Assembly (NCBI RefSeq): GCF_024808255.1
Contig: NZ_JANTYS010000011.1
Span: 124,001-188,000, forward strand
DNA: 64,000 bases
DNA from: Mucilaginibacter dorajii
GTDB lineage: Bacteria > Bacteroidota > Bacteroidia > Sphingobacteriales > Sphingobacteriaceae
Direction: 5' to 3'
Of the stretch, positions 9,577 to 18,364 are shown one piece after another. The notes under the pieces are model-generated. The model saw nothing but the letters and a program-made list of their open reading frames with translations. It made no database searches and was not told the origin of the DNA. Each line of letters starts with the position of its first letter. Position 1 is the first letter of the stretch. The translations under genes were made by a program, and so were the position numbers.

Positions 9577-10161
9577 ATGCTTTTCCATTTCAAAGATCAA
9601 TTTCCGCAGTTAAAACCCTTCCTGGATAAGTACCTGGAGTTTTTGAAGCGACTGGAGGTTCCCACTAAAACGGTTTTGCTGGAAGAAGGTAAAGTATCTC
9701 AAAATTACATCTACATAGAAAAAGGTTGTGTACGGGCATTTTTCAATAATAACGGCGAAGCTAAAACGGTTCAGTTTTTTTTTGAAAATGAGGGCTTAAC
9801 CTCATTTGAAAGTTTTATCAACAACTCCCCCAGCCTTTTAACCATCGAAACTATCGAGCCCTCAGTTGTCTACTTATTGCCAAAAAAGTATGTAACTGAA
9901 TTAGTAAAAGAACTGGTCAACGAGCCGGAGTTTACACAATTGATTTTACAAGTTTCGGCAGGCAGACAAATGCATTATATGAACGAGTTTTTTTCCTTTA
10001 TCCGCGATACACCCGAGCAACGCTATCAAAACCTGTTGAACAATCGTCCGCACATCATCCAGCGGGTGCCGCAGCATTATATTGCCTCCTATTTGGGCGT
10101 TACCACAGTGCATCTTAGCCGCATTAAACGTAAAATAGCCAAAGGCAAATCACATTTCTAA
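9577..10161 (+). CDS. Crp/Fnr-family transcriptional regulator
   Basis: A 194-residue regulator with an N-terminal cyclic-nucleotide-binding-like beta-roll (about 25-115, with VLLEEGKVSQNYIYIEKGCV) and a short C-terminal helix-turn-helix (about 150-190; RVPQHYIASYLGVTTVHLSR and RIKRKIAK). The HTH resembles those of Bacteroidota Crp-like proteins, which usually do not bind cAMP; the ligand here cannot be told. The next gene (DoxX-like) begins 72 bases downstream. A 16-bp perfect palindrome sits just after this regulator's stop codon and upstream of a TAGTTTTG -7 element, so the regulator probably controls doxX and the oxidoreductase. There are no obvious Fe-S cysteines. Confidence 0.9.
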   Translation: MLFHFKDQFPQLKPFLDKYLEFLKRLEVPTKTVLLEEGKVSQNYIYIEKGCVRAFFNNNGEAKTVQFFFENEGLTSFESFINNSPSLLTIETIEPSVVYLLPKKYVTELVKELVNEPEFTQLILQVSAGRQMHYMNEFFSFIRDTPEQRYQNLLNNRPHIIQRVPQHYIASYLGVTTVHLSRIKRKIAKGKSHF

Positions 10162-10165
10162 ACTT

Positions 10166-10181
10166 GATAACATATGTTATC
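10166..10181. promoter_or_regulatory. Palindromic operator, probable Crp-type site
   Basis: GATAACATATGTTATC is a perfect 16-bp palindrome 5 bases after the Crp/Fnr stop codon. Its centre (about 10173.5) is roughly 42 bases before the start point expected from the -7 element at 10203-10210. That is the classic position for Crp-type activation from a site overlapping the upstream promoter element. The binding protein is inferred from the adjacent gene. Confidence 0.7.
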
Positions 10182-10202
10182 GCCCTAAAAAGACCTTCCG
10201 CG

Positions 10203-10210
10203 TAGTTTTG
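10203..10210 (+). promoter_or_regulatory. Promoter -7 element for doxX-like gene
   Basis: TAGTTTTG matches the Bacteroidota TAnnTTTG -7 consensus exactly and lies 23 bases before the ATG at 10233. No good -33 TTTG is visible, which fits an activator-dependent promoter with the palindrome at 10166-10181. Confidence 0.65.
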
Positions 10211-10232
10211 CCGGTGTTAAAAACATAGCAAA

Positions 10233-10604
10233 ATGAGCACACAAAAAATAATTTATTGGGTAGCCACGGGACTGTTTTCCCTTTGGATGACATTTAACGC
10301 CTACGCCTACCTTTTTTCTGCCGAAGCGAGACGGATCTGTGTCCATTTTGGATTTCCAGATTACTTCAGGATAGAATTAGGTATCGCAAAAATTCTTGGA
10401 GTAATAGTACTCTTATTTCCTATCGTAAATTCAAGGCTAAAAGAGTGGGCCTATGCAGGCTTTACCATCACAATGATATCAGGCTTCATCGCTCATATCT
10501 CATCCGGCGATTCGATACGCTCTTCTTTACCTGCAATTGTGGCATTGCAAATACTATTAACATCTTATGTTATTTATCAAAGGTTGCAAGCCCCTAAAAA
10601 CTAA
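10233..10604 (+). CDS. DoxX-like family membrane protein
   Basis: A 123-residue integral membrane protein with four hydrophobic segments (about 5-25, 47-64, 72-90, 95-115), matching the DoxX-like layout. It contains the family-type segment FGFPDYFRIELGIAKILGVIVLL. The biochemical role of most DoxX-like proteins is unknown; some act with redox enzymes or thiosulfate:quinone metabolism. Here it sits between a Crp-type regulator and a quinone-oxidoreductase-like enzyme (39 bases downstream), suggesting a small regulated redox or detoxification unit. It is preceded by an exact TAnnTTTG -7 element and a palindromic operator. Confidence 0.85.
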   Translation: MSTQKIIYWVATGLFSLWMTFNAYAYLFSAEARRICVHFGFPDYFRIELGIAKILGVIVLLFPIVNSRLKEWAYAGFTITMISGFIAHISSGDSIRSSLPAIVALQILLTSYVIYQRLQAPKN

Positions 10605-10643
10605 CATCTTTTCATTATCAATTACATTTAGAATTATATAACA

Positions 10644-11615
10644 ATGAAAGCAGCAGTAATGTATCAAAAAGGTGAACTACCTCAATATGTAGATTTCGCT
10701 GAACCTACCGTTCAAAACGACGACCAGATATTAGTAACCGTAAAGGCAGTAGCCATTAAGCATTTTGACAAACGCACAGCTTCCGGACAACATTATTCAA
10801 GCGATGCACCAAAAGAAAGCGGCCGTGTAATTGGTGGCGATGGCGCTTGCGTACTTGAAGATGGAACAAGGGTTTACGGCATGGGCGTAAGCGGTATGCT
10901 GGCAGAACGCGCGACTATTCACAAAAGCAGAATAGTAAAAATTCCCGATGGCTTAGATAACGCTACGGCCGCTGCATTGCCAAACGCCGTTATTGGCGCC
11001 GCGATGGGGCTAAAATTCAAAGCCGATATTCAACCCGGTGACGTTGTTCTCGTTAATGGTGCAACAGGATTCACCGGCCGCGTGGCGGTACAAATAGCCA
11101 AATATTATGGAGCAAAAAAGGTGATAGTCACCGGCAGAAACCAGCAATCACTAACTGACCTCTTATCCCTTGGTGCTGATGAAATAGTTTCAGTGGCTCA
11201 AAGCGATGTAGATTTTAAAGCACAACTTGCAGCAATACATGCTAATACCCCTATTGATATCATTATAGACTATTTATGGGGACATACCGCCGAAATGATC
11301 CTGGCCTGCATAAAAGGAGATGGATCCTTTACCAATAAAATAAGATATGTATCTGTTGGCAGCATGATGGGCGATATGATCCAGCTATCTGCCGCAAACC
11401 TAAGGAGTGCTGATCTGCAATTAACTGGTTCTGGCTTAGGCGCATGGCCTAAACAGCAGGTTGGTCAACTTTTTAGTCAAATACTCCCCGAGATGTTTCA
11501 ACTTACTGCCGAAGGCAAGCTAAAGGTGGATGTTACAGAGGTAAAGCTTGACAACATATCCGAACTTTGGGATATTGATGTACCCGGTGGTAAGCGGCTG
11601 GTGGTGACGATTTAA
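10644..11615 (+). CDS. Zinc-independent quinone oxidoreductase-like alcohol dehydrogenase
   Basis: A 323-residue medium-chain dehydrogenase/reductase. The N-terminal GroES-like domain (1-120) lacks the catalytic zinc cysteines of true alcohol dehydrogenases. The nucleotide-binding Rossmann loop is NGATGFTGRVAVQIAKYYGA at about 138-157. TGRNQQSL after the second beta strand suggests NADPH preference (Arg near the 2'-phosphate position). Such enzymes reduce quinones or enones. It lies 39 bases after the DoxX-like gene and is probably co-transcribed with it. No signal peptide, so it should be cytoplasmic. The exact substrate cannot be read from the sequence. Confidence 0.88.
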   Translation: MKAAVMYQKGELPQYVDFAEPTVQNDDQILVTVKAVAIKHFDKRTASGQHYSSDAPKESGRVIGGDGACVLEDGTRVYGMGVSGMLAERATIHKSRIVKIPDGLDNATAAALPNAVIGAAMGLKFKADIQPGDVVLVNGATGFTGRVAVQIAKYYGAKKVIVTGRNQQSLTDLLSLGADEIVSVAQSDVDFKAQLAAIHANTPIDIIIDYLWGHTAEMILACIKGDGSFTNKIRYVSVGSMMGDMIQLSAANLRSADLQLTGSGLGAWPKQQVGQLFSQILPEMFQLTAEGKLKVDVTEVKLDNISELWDIDVPGGKRLVVTI

Positions 11616-11638
11616 AAATTAAGAATAGATATATAAAT

Positions 11639-11722
11639 CGTCATTGCGAGGAGGAACAACGAAGCAATCCCCTACTTACAGAGCGGATCTGCACAGTCGG
11701 GGATTGCTTCGTGCCTCGCAAT
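11639..11722. repeat. CATTGCGAGG palindromic element, copy 1
   Basis: An 84-base imperfect palindrome: CGTCATTGCGAGG and GAAGCAATCCCC on the left, GGGGATTGCTTCGTG and CCTCGCAAT on the right. The loop (ACAGAGCG, ATCTGCA) is also conserved with the copy at 36470-36551. It lies between the convergent ends of the oxidoreductase gene and the GH16 gene. Confidence 0.8.
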
Positions 11723-11759
11723 TATGTGTTTTATTTTTTATTCGTGCGATGATTGCAAA

Positions 11760-12650
11760 CTACTTATTCTGCGTTACCCTCACCCAATCAACCAGCATTT
11801 TGGCTTGATGATTTTTGATGAGTTTAACGGTTGAGGCCGGCAAGCCGTTATAAGGCTCTTTTACCCCATTTATTTTTTCGGGATAAGCGCCGCCTAAAGC
11901 ATAGTCAAAAATGAGATACTTTTTGTTATCGAACGCCCATTTACCATAATGCTCGGCCATTTTACGGCTTACCCTAAACATTAGCTTACCATCGTATTTA
12001 AAATCCAGGTAGTCAGGTGTCCAATCCACGCCGTAAATATGCCATTTGGTAACATCGTTACTGGCATCAAAGTATAGCCTGTTTACAAATGGCGTTTCAC
12101 CACTATACCCCGGGCCATGCACCGCGGCGCTCGCCCAATCTTTCTCGCCTATATATTCCATAATATCAACTTCACCTGTAGCGGGCCATTCACCGTTACC
12201 CAGCATCCACCAGGCCGGCCATAAACCCGCACCATCAGTTAATTTTATCCTTGCTTCGGCACTTCCGTAGGCAAAGTCAAACTTGCCTTTAGTATTTATC
12301 CTGCCCGATATAAAATCAAAATGCTGTCCGTCTTTCGTCACAAAGCCCGGCATCGATTGCGGGCGAATCAACAACGCTCCATTCTTAGCACCCTCGGCAG
12401 CAGCACCTTTAACTGTAAATATAGTCGCGTTGGTATCGGTGTAGGCCTGTAATTCGTTATTCACGTGCATACCTGTTATCTCAACGTTCCACTTACTTCT
12501 GTCAAGCTTATTGCCATTAAAATCGTCAAAAAAAACAATTTTACTGATTGTAGCTGCGGCTTTCTTTTTTTGCGCGAGGCATGCCGTCGACAGTACAAAA
12601 ATGCCGCAAAATGAAAATATAAACGTGTACCTGTAATTTAGGTGTATCAT
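11760..12650 (-). CDS. Exported GH16 endo-beta-glucanase
   Basis: A 296-residue family 16 glycoside hydrolase. The signal peptide is residues 1-26 (hydrophobic FIFSFCGIFVLSTACLAQ); a lipoprotein cysteine at 24 is possible but the box is poor. The retaining catalytic motif ExDxxE is GEVDIMEYIG, with E160 as nucleophile, D162 and E165 as acid/base. Aromatic residues WPAWWM just before it are typical of the substrate cleft. GH16 enzymes of this type cut beta-1,3- or mixed beta-1,3/1,4-glucans such as laminarin. It is the last gene of the SusCD locus, 97 bases after the PKD-GH16 gene. The catalytic domain fills nearly the whole chain, with no carbohydrate-binding module. Confidence 0.93.
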   Translation of the reverse strand: MIHLNYRYTFIFSFCGIFVLSTACLAQKKKAAATISKIVFFDDFNGNKLDRSKWNVEITGMHVNNELQAYTDTNATIFTVKGAAAEGAKNGALLIRPQSMPGFVTKDGQHFDFISGRINTKGKFDFAYGSAEARIKLTDGAGLWPAWWMLGNGEWPATGEVDIMEYIGEKDWASAAVHGPGYSGETPFVNRLYFDASNDVTKWHIYGVDWTPDYLDFKYDGKLMFRVSRKMAEHYGKWAFDNKKYLIFDYALGGAYPEKINGVKEPYNGLPASTVKLIKNHQAKMLVDWVRVTQNK

Positions 12651-12707
12651 AAATTTTATAATTATTAATTAGGGTGATTTGCCTTTATTGATGTGTATAA
12701 GCCAGCA

Positions 12708-12729
12708 CTGTTCAAGTAAAATTGAACAG
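12708..12729. other. Intra-operon hairpin in PUL
   Basis: CTGTTCAA and TTGAACAG separated by GTAAAA form an 8-bp hairpin 19 bases after the stop of the PKD-GH16 gene, within the spacer before the last GH16 gene. There is no T-run, so a role in mRNA processing or stability is more likely than termination. Confidence 0.45.
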
Positions 12730-12747
12730 CACCGGCATATTTGAAAT

Positions 12748-13803
12748 TTATTGATACAAGCGGATATAATCAACTTCCATTGTAGCATTGTTAAACGCGG
12801 GATCAACCGCGCCACCAAAATTGCCGCCCATGGCCACATTCAAAATAATGAAAAATTTGTGGTTAAACGGCAGGGTGCTATCATTAGGAACCGTGAAGTA
12901 AACCACGTCATCAACCATAAACTTAACAGCAGTGGCCGACCAGTCGAGCGCGTACCTGTGAAAATCAGTAGTCGCCCCGGTGATCATGGTGGTGCCACCA
13001 ACTCCGTTAGCACCAGAATGACCGGGATAGTGTACCGTTCCGTAAATTTTATTAAGGCTATTACCCACGTGTTCCATAATGTCAATTTCGCCACAACCTG
13101 GCCATGGATTAGTGGCTATGTCATCGCCCATTGCCCATATAGCAGGCCAGGTACCGGCGCCGGCAGGTAGTTTAGCCCTGATTTCAATTTTACCGTACTT
13201 AAACGAAAACTTATTAAGCGTAAGGATTCTTGCCGACGTATAAGCGCTCCCCATATAAGCCTCTTTTTTGAGGTTTATTTTAAGTGTACCACCAGATACC
13301 ACAGCATTGTCTGTCCGGTTGGTATAATATTCCAGCTCATTGTTTCCCCAGCCGTTGTTATTACCCAGGTCATAACCCCACAATGCAGGGTCTGGTGCGC
13401 CATCTGTATTAAACTCTTCTGCCCAGGTAGCACCTGATCCAGTTCCGCCGGTTGATGCCGTCAACGAAACCGATACCTGTGTAGAGGTCACGGTTGTTTG
13501 CCCGGTACTGCTTTTGGCGGTTACTTTTATGGTATAAGTACCTGCAGCGAGGTACCTATACGTTACAGAACCCGTTGTTGAAGTTTGAAAAAGGCCGTTG
13601 CCAAAGTCAAACTCGTAGCTAACCGCGTTTTTGGCAGTGGCCGTGAGGGTTACGTTGCCGCTGGCATCGGTACTTACCGTTGAGGTAAGCTTGAGTTCGG
13701 TAGGTGGATTATTGGGAGTGCCCGTACCGTCCCCACCCTTTTTGCCGCAAGCAGCAATCACCAACACAAAGAGCACTAAAATCGATAACTTTAAATATTT
13801 CAT
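12748..13803 (-). CDS. GH16 lipoprotein with PKD domain
   Basis: A 351-residue lipoprotein: lipobox VIAAC with Cys19, then KKGGDG. One PKD/immunoglobulin-like domain follows at about 35-115 (YEFDFGNG, TYRYLAAGTYTIKVTA). The GH16 domain spans about 125-351 with the catalytic ExDxxE in GCGEIDIMEHVG: E239, D241, E244. It is probably an outer-surface beta-glucanase that makes the first cuts in the polymer before SusCD import. It shares the ExDxxE class with the neighbouring GH16 but is clearly diverged (IMEHVGNSLN against IMEYIGEKDW), so the two may cut different linkages or act in different compartments. It overlaps nothing and lies 8 bases after the PKD lipoprotein gene. Confidence 0.94.
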   Translation of the reverse strand: MKYLKLSILVLFVLVIAACGKKGGDGTGTPNNPPTELKLTSTVSTDASGNVTLTATAKNAVSYEFDFGNGLFQTSTTGSVTYRYLAAGTYTIKVTAKSSTGQTTVTSTQVSVSLTASTGGTGSGATWAEEFNTDGAPDPALWGYDLGNNNGWGNNELEYYTNRTDNAVVSGGTLKINLKKEAYMGSAYTSARILTLNKFSFKYGKIEIRAKLPAGAGTWPAIWAMGDDIATNPWPGCGEIDIMEHVGNSLNKIYGTVHYPGHSGANGVGGTTMITGATTDFHRYALDWSATAVKFMVDDVVYFTVPNDSTLPFNHKFFIILNVAMGGNFGGAVDPAFNNATMEVDYIRLYQ

Positions 13804-13810
13804 AGGTTTG

Positions 13811-14707
13811 TTATTTAACTTTTAGTTTTTGGTACCAGGCCAGGCCATCAATTCCTATATTACGTAAAGATATATTGGTATCGCTTATAGATAAAATTTC
13901 ATAAGTGTTGGCGCCGGTACCAAAGTTAATTAAGCCATTGCCCGGCACCATAAACTGCACCATGGTTGAATTGCCCGAATTTGAACCCGAAGTAGCATCC
14001 ATAAATACCAGTTTTTTAGAACCACTTTCGTCAATGTCGTAACAATTATCGCCACCGGCCTTGCCATAATAAGCAGTTGAAGCAGCTATTACGAATGATT
14101 GACCTTTGTTGTTAACGCTCATCAGAATATTTCCGTTAGCGTCTTTGGTAAAGGTGATTTCATCGTCATAAAGGCAATCAGCACGCTGGTTTGGTGTTGC
14201 AGCATAATAATCTGGCGTAAAGGTGTTAGTTGGTCCTACCCCTACGTGACCCGGTGCTTCTCTATCGGTAACCCAGGTACGCGACGAGCCACCGGTTAAA
14301 CCCTCCACAATTGCCGGTGGAATGGTGTAAGCAACAAACACCGTGATCTTTTTACTGATGGTTGAAGTTGCCCCACCTGTGCCAACCGCGTTTACTGTAA
14401 TGGTATAATCAAAGGTGCCAGGGTTGTTGTATTTATAAGTTATAACACCCGATGATACAATTTGCTTATTGCCATCGCCAAAATCAATATTATAGGTGAT
14501 TGCATTTATAGCAGACACAGTGATAGCCACGGTGCCTGCTCCAGAGCCTGCCGGGTCGGCGGCGTCTACACCGGTTATTGTTGTAGTTAGTTTTAAATCG
14601 GATGGTGTTTTGATTTCGCCAAACGAATACTTTGTTTTAGTACAGCTGCTGTAAGTGATAACAGCTGCAATAAAAAACATCGCGATTAATTTTATTTTCA
14701 ATTTCAT
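13811..14707 (-). CDS. PKD-domain surface lipoprotein (glycan-binding candidate)
   Basis: A 298-residue lipoprotein with Cys22 in TYSSC. A PKD-like domain is at about 35-128 (YNIDFGDG, ITYKYNNPGTFDYTITV). The remaining 165 residues start with LTGGSSRTWVTDREAPGHVG, a segment I know from PUL-encoded surface proteins that follow SusD. It contains no glycosidase catalytic motif. In this position (after SusC, SusD and a large lipoprotein) it most likely binds the glucan at the cell surface, in the manner of SusE/SusF-type proteins. That role is inference from location and architecture. It sits 11 bases after the 698-residue lipoprotein gene and 7 bases before the PKD-GH16 gene, so the genes form one operon. 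Confidence 0.82.
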   Translation of the reverse strand: MKLKIKLIAMFFIAAVITYSSCTKTKYSFGEIKTPSDLKLTTTITGVDAADPAGSGAGTVAITVSAINAITYNIDFGDGNKQIVSSGVITYKYNNPGTFDYTITVNAVGTGGATSTISKKITVFVAYTIPPAIVEGLTGGSSRTWVTDREAPGHVGVGPTNTFTPDYYAATPNQRADCLYDDEITFTKDANGNILMSVNNKGQSFVIAASTAYYGKAGGDNCYDIDESGSKKLVFMDATSGSNSGNSTMVQFMVPGNGLINFGTGANTYEILSISDTNISLRNIGIDGLAWYQKLKVK

Positions 14708-14718
14708 GATCAGTTAAA

Positions 14719-16815
14719 TTAATTAAGTGAAATATCATCAAACAACCAGGTGTAATTGGCCGTTCCGTCGCCATTGGTACCGTTATCAAATATGAGTACC
14801 ACTTTTTGGTATGATTTTGAGGCGTTGATGGCGCTGTAATCAAACGTTAAGGTTTCCCAGTCGTTGGCTTTGATGGTTGGTACTTCTACCTGGTAGCTTA
14901 CTGTACCATCGGTAAGGTTTTCAACTTTCAGCAATACTTTAGCGCCAACTCTTGGCGAGTACACCTTCATGGTAAAGGTTTTTTTGGTCGAAAAATCAAT
15001 CGGCGATGGAAGGGTAAAGAAACTACCGCCGTAGTTTTGATCGTTGTATTTAACCATTTTACCTACTTTGTTACTTACATCGATGCCCGTTTTGTGCGGA
15101 TTATCAACAACGGTAATAACACCGCCACCAAAATCTGTAGTGGCATAGCTTAAGGTACCTGATTCAAATGTAAGTGGCAGTGCCAACACTTCCGGCGCAG
15201 CGGCTAAAAACTTCACATCATCCCAATAGAACTTTTTGCCACTACCTGCAACGTTAAAATCAAAGAAGATGGATGCTTTATCGTACGTAGTTGAAAGATC
15301 CAAAGCAGGTGTGCCCGACGCGTTTTTAGTAAAATCAAAGGTCAAGGTTTCCCAGCCATTGGCCACCGTAGTTAACACATCTGTTTCAACAGATTTAGCG
15401 CTGTTGGTATGGTCCTCCAGTTTTAGTTTGATATCGATACCTGCAGCCGGTGAATACACGCGCACGCTCATTTTGGTAGCTGTAGCGGTAAGCGGCACTT
15501 TAGTAGCAAAGCCCGTTGGTGTACCAATAGTTACACCGGCCCAAACTTCGGCACCGCCTACTTTGGTTGTCAGTTTAACTTTATTGGCTGTATTGTCAGG
15601 ATCAACGGCATCGGTAGTTTGATCGTTGCCAAAATCGGTTACCGTGTAATTAAATGTAGCATCATCAAAAGTAACCGGCAAAGCAATTTGTTTTAATGGC
15701 GGGGCCGATGGCACAAATTTGAGGTCATCGGCATAATAAGCTTTACCATCACCGGCGACACCGAAGTTGAAGAACAACGAAGCTTTATCATAAGTATAAG
15801 CGGCGTTTAGTACTGGTGTACCAGCAGCAGGCGAATTAAAGTCGAAGGTTAAGGTTTCCCATTTGTTGGCTACCGTAGTTTTAACATCAGTTTCAACCGC
15901 GTGCGTGCCATCGTTATGGTCTTCTATCTTTAGTTTGATATCTAAACCGGCGGCAGGTGAGTAAACCCTTACACTCATTTTAGAAGAGATAGCGGTAACC
16001 GGAATTTTTGTTGCAAAGCCCAAAGATGTACCGATAGTTGTACCTGCCCATACTTCAGATCCGGCGCCTTTAATGGCCTTTAAAACCTTATTAACAGCGT
16101 TGGTTGGGTCGGCCGCAACTGATGATATGTTACCTCCAAAATCGCTGGTGGTATAATCGTAGTTAGGATCATCAAACGTAACGGGCAAATCAATTTGTTT
16201 ACCAACTTTAATGGTATCTAAATAAGTGGTAGTAGCCGCGCCACCGCTTAAAGCCACAATTTTTACAATGTAAACGCCTGCGCCGGCATAGCTATGCGTT
16301 ATGGTTTGCCCTTCTAAAAATGATTTAAATGGTACAGGTGACATATTGGTGGAATCGCCATAATAAACTTTAAATAAAGTTTCATAATTAGCTGAGGCCG
16401 ATACATTGATATTTAAACCGCTTATAGCTACTGTAGCTTTCAGGTTTTCGGGTGCGCGGAACGATACGGTTAAGGGTTGGCTAAACTCGGTGGTTTTGCC
16501 GTTAAGGCCATGGCCTACTACTTTTACGGTGTAATTGCCCTCGGCATAGGTATGTTGCACGTTTTTACCCGCCTGTACCTTAACATAGGTTGAACCGGCA
16601 TCACCGTAATAAACATCGTACGATACGGTACCCTCGCCGTTGGGCGTTATGGTAACCAACCCGGTATTGTCCTGCGTAATATCAAACAGAACAGATAGTT
16701 TAGCAGGTGATGTTATGCCGTTTACAAAAGAGGTATCGGTATACAAATCTTTTTTACAACCGGCTGTAACAGCAAGTAACAATGCTATACTATAAAAATA
16801 TCTTCTTGCATTCAT
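14719..16815 (-). CDS. Surface lipoprotein with three tandem carbohydrate-binding-like modules
   Basis: A 698-residue lipoprotein with Cys20 (AVTAGC). Two PKD-like domains cover about 37-120 and 121-205. Three tandem repeats of about 155-160 residues follow at 208-368, 377-537 and 544-698. Repeats 1 and 2 are nearly copies, sharing SEVWAG/AEVWAG, MSVRVYSPAAG, DIKLK, WETLTFDF and FYW/YYADD. Repeat 3 is more diverged but keeps KVYSPRVGAKVLLKVE and WETLTFDYS. The pattern resembles beta-jelly-roll carbohydrate-binding modules. It lies directly after SusD, the usual place for a surface glycan-binding protein. No catalytic motif is seen. Recent internal duplication is likely; the number of modules may vary between strains. 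Confidence 0.85.
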   Translation of the reverse strand: MNARRYFYSIALLLAVTAGCKKDLYTDTSFVNGITSPAKLSVLFDITQDNTGLVTITPNGEGTVSYDVYYGDAGSTYVKVQAGKNVQHTYAEGNYTVKVVGHGLNGKTTEFSQPLTVSFRAPENLKATVAISGLNINVSASANYETLFKVYYGDSTNMSPVPFKSFLEGQTITHSYAGAGVYIVKIVALSGGAATTTYLDTIKVGKQIDLPVTFDDPNYDYTTSDFGGNISSVAADPTNAVNKVLKAIKGAGSEVWAGTTIGTSLGFATKIPVTAISSKMSVRVYSPAAGLDIKLKIEDHNDGTHAVETDVKTTVANKWETLTFDFNSPAAGTPVLNAAYTYDKASLFFNFGVAGDGKAYYADDLKFVPSAPPLKQIALPVTFDDATFNYTVTDFGNDQTTDAVDPDNTANKVKLTTKVGGAEVWAGVTIGTPTGFATKVPLTATATKMSVRVYSPAAGIDIKLKLEDHTNSAKSVETDVLTTVANGWETLTFDFTKNASGTPALDLSTTYDKASIFFDFNVAGSGKKFYWDDVKFLAAAPEVLALPLTFESGTLSYATTDFGGGVITVVDNPHKTGIDVSNKVGKMVKYNDQNYGGSFFTLPSPIDFSTKKTFTMKVYSPRVGAKVLLKVENLTDGTVSYQVEVPTIKANDWETLTFDYSAINASKSYQKVVLIFDNGTNGDGTANYTWLFDDISLN

Positions 16816-16840
16816 GATTATTAATTTTAATAGTTAATGA

Positions 16841-18346
16841 TTAGTACCCCGGATTTTGTGTTAAACCCGAAACATCCACTTCCGACTGCGGAATTGGGAA
16901 TACTTCATTTTTACCCGTTTTAAAACCTGTAATTTTTGTAGCCGCCTGCCCGGTGCGTACCAGGTCAAAAAAGCGGTCGCCCTCCATGGCCAGTTCTAAT
17001 CTACGCTCATCCCAAATGGCTTGTTTAAGCGCCGCGCCTGTTGTAGTGATGTTATGATTAGCATCGCCAAAAGCACGCTGACGAACCTGGTTCAAATAGC
17101 CTTGCGCCTTAACATCATTTGGCGTTGTTGAACGGTTATTAGCTTCAGCAGCCATCAACAAAACTTCGGCATAACGAATGGTACGGAAGTTATTGAGATA
17201 GTTTAACTCAACCTGTCCCGATGTTTCACCTTTACGTGGCAGGTACTTACCATTGTATAAACCTGTGTTTTTGTACGGTGCAACCTGGTAAGTGATTCCT
17301 AAAGAAGGATTGGCGTTTTTATAAGCCTCGATATCAAAAGTTGTTACCGCTTTACGCTGATCGCCCGCTGTGTAGGCAGCTGCAAGATTTTGACTTGGCA
17401 AATTTGTGCTCCAACCAGCCGCGTAAGGGATGTTACCGTTTAAACCACGAATACCGCATTGCTGTACCGAATAGTTGCCCTGGCCGCGTGTAACGCCGCC
17501 CCAGTTGTAATACGGCGAACCATTGGTATACTGGATTTCAAAAACCGACTCCGGACCGTTTTCGCCGGCTGCCAGGAATATCGAATTAAAATCGGGTACT
17601 AGGGTAAAGGCATTTGAAGCGATTACACTTTCCAGTACGGTTTTGGCATCATCAAACTTGTTTTCATATAAGTAAACTTTACCCAATAAGGCCTGGGCAG
17701 CATATTTGGTGATCCTGCCCTTCTGAGTTTGCACGGCTGGCAATACTGCAATAGCGCTGTTTAAGTCGGCCTCTATGGCTTTATAGACATCTGCCTTAGG
17801 TGATCTTTTTAGTGTGCGTGAATCGCTTACACCTAAACGCTTATCGGTAAACAATGGCACATCGCCAAACATCCTGACCAACGAAAAGTAATAGTACGAG
17901 CGTAGGAAGTAAACTTCGCCATAAAGGGCATCTTTACCAGCAAAAGTGATGCTTTGGCCGGCAAGGTTTTTATCCTTGTATTGGGTTAAATAATTGGCGC
18001 GATTGATACCCTCGTAAGCAACCTGCCAAAGATCCGTCATTGTAGAATTTATAGGGGTATTGGTATAATCGTCTATCTGTTGTAATGATAATACATCAGA
18101 TGCGCTTTCGCCACCGGTAACCGAGTTATCTGAAGCGATGTCACCAACGGGAACCATTTGGTTTAACCATTGTAATGGCGAATACGCGCTGATCACCAGG
18201 CTACGGTAATCACTTTCCGATTTCAGGTAATCCTGCTCGGTAGTCACAAAATCTTCATGCGGATTATAATCCACAAACTTTTTGCAGGATGTAAGCGCGG
18301 CTACAAAAGCAACCATGCTTAATAATTTTATATATTTCTTCTTCAT
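16841..18346 (-). CDS. SusD/RagB-family nutrient-binding outer membrane lipoprotein
   Basis: A 501-residue lipoprotein with Cys21 (AALTSC). It has the SusD hallmarks: SDYRSLVISAYSPLQ near the N-terminus, tetratricopeptide-like helices with YFLRSYYYFSLVRMFGDVPL at about 150-170, LLGKVYLYENKFDDA, and the C-terminal motif AIWDERRLELAMEGDRFFDL followed by QNPGY at the end. SusD proteins form a lid on the SusC channel and capture the oligosaccharide. It is 18 bases downstream of the susC-like gene and in the same operon. Confidence 0.96.
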   Translation of the reverse strand: MKKKYIKLLSMVAFVAALTSCKKFVDYNPHEDFVTTEQDYLKSESDYRSLVISAYSPLQWLNQMVPVGDIASDNSVTGGESASDVLSLQQIDDYTNTPINSTMTDLWQVAYEGINRANYLTQYKDKNLAGQSITFAGKDALYGEVYFLRSYYYFSLVRMFGDVPLFTDKRLGVSDSRTLKRSPKADVYKAIEADLNSAIAVLPAVQTQKGRITKYAAQALLGKVYLYENKFDDAKTVLESVIASNAFTLVPDFNSIFLAAGENGPESVFEIQYTNGSPYYNWGGVTRGQGNYSVQQCGIRGLNGNIPYAAGWSTNLPSQNLAAAYTAGDQRKAVTTFDIEAYKNANPSLGITYQVAPYKNTGLYNGKYLPRKGETSGQVELNYLNNFRTIRYAEVLLMAAEANNRSTTPNDVKAQGYLNQVRQRAFGDANHNITTTGAALKQAIWDERRLELAMEGDRFFDLVRTGQAATKITGFKTGKNEVFPIPQSEVDVSGLTQNPGY

Positions 18347-18364
18347 CGTTTGATCTTTAAAAAG

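Noticed and set aside
13811..14707. Third glycoside hydrolase in the PUL
   Set aside because: The PKD lipoprotein has no ExDxxE or other catalytic motif, so it is treated as a binding protein.
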